DNA of 48,558 bases, from the IMG/VR virus record IMGVR_UViG_3300033156_000256, positions 1 to 48,558 of that record; one strand, written 5' to 3'. Position numbers and translations under genes: made by a program. Positions 48,537-48,558 of this stretch are shown one piece after another. The notes beneath the pieces were generated by a model. That model searched no databases and had not been told where the DNA came from. It was given only the letters and a program-made list of their open reading frames with translations. Origin of the DNA: a virus. How positions within the stretch are numbered: the first letter of the stretch is position 1; every line of letters starts with the position of its first letter.

Positions 48537-48558
48537 TGGAGGTGAAAAGTGGCTAACA
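48445..48558. repeat. Terminal direct repeat, right copy (circular closure)
   Basis: Identical to 1..114. See the left copy: the window is one full turn of the genome plus 114 bp. No extra sequence lies beyond it. Confidence 0.95.

Noticed and set aside
1-48558. Integrase, excisionase, CI-type repressor, tRNA genes, CRISPR arrays
   Set aside because: None recognised on either strand by reading; absence is not proof, because remote homologues could be missed.

Overview
The window is a complete tailed-phage (Caudoviricetes) genome. Its first 114 bases are repeated exactly at its end (1..114 = 48445..48558), so the molecule closes into a circle of 48,444 unique bp, with the artificial break inside a small structural gene. 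I see no integrase, no tRNA and no CRISPR. The morphology is probably short-tailed. There is a portal, scaffold, SU10/DUF5309-like major capsid protein, an adaptor-like protein, a beta-propeller nozzle-like protein and a tail fibre, but no tape measure, tail tube or tail sheath. Two very large genes (1235 and 2646 aa) next to the portal look like internal/ejected virion proteins. The host is not identified. A signal-peptide protein with a Thr/Pro linker of the kind common in Chloroflexota and Actinobacteriota, a B12-dependent ribonucleotide reductase and a SpoIID-type lysin are only weak hints (inference).

The genome has two divergent transcription units fired from one 1.5-kb gene-free control region (about 23.9-25.4 kb), and they converge at about 9.4 kb. 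Leftward (- strand, 23.83 to 9.53 kb) runs the early/replication operon. It has a run of small, often zinc-binding or unknown proteins, then a metallopeptidase-like protein, a DnaB-like RecA-fold helicase, a two-repeat basic protein, a RecB/Cas4-like nuclease, a CHC2/TOPRIM primase, two further PD-(D/E)XK nucleases, family A DNA polymerase with proofreading, and class II ribonucleotide reductase. Many of these genes overlap by 1-47 nt, suggesting translational coupling.

Rightward (+ strand, 25.39 kb to the window end and on through 1-9.36 kb) runs the late operon. It starts with a winged-helix/zinc protein, a TerS-like protein, a double C2H2 zinc-finger protein, a trypsin-fold protease and a secreted glycoside-hydrolase-like protein. 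Next come five consecutive very basic small proteins, TerL, portal, the two giant proteins, scaffold and capsid. Across the junction follow head/neck proteins, adaptor, nozzle, a Vsr-like nuclease, the tail fibre, a GH+SpoIID lysin, and a membrane-lysis cassette that includes a 56-aa gene hidden in an overlapping frame.

The control region is the most unusual part. It holds an exact 16-bp bacterial parS site with two half-sites (no parA or parB is visible in the phage), an array of GCAAAG palindromes, two identical 34-bp repeats around an 18-bp palindrome, a terminator-like hairpin in the middle, a long imperfect hairpin, and a cluster of GTGCTGTACAGCAC-type operator elements. The two best promoters face away from each other and share a GTGCTAT heptamer at the extended -10. 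A second recurring theme is a GC-rich stem-loop placed directly 5' of a Shine-Dalgarno sequence at six gene junctions.
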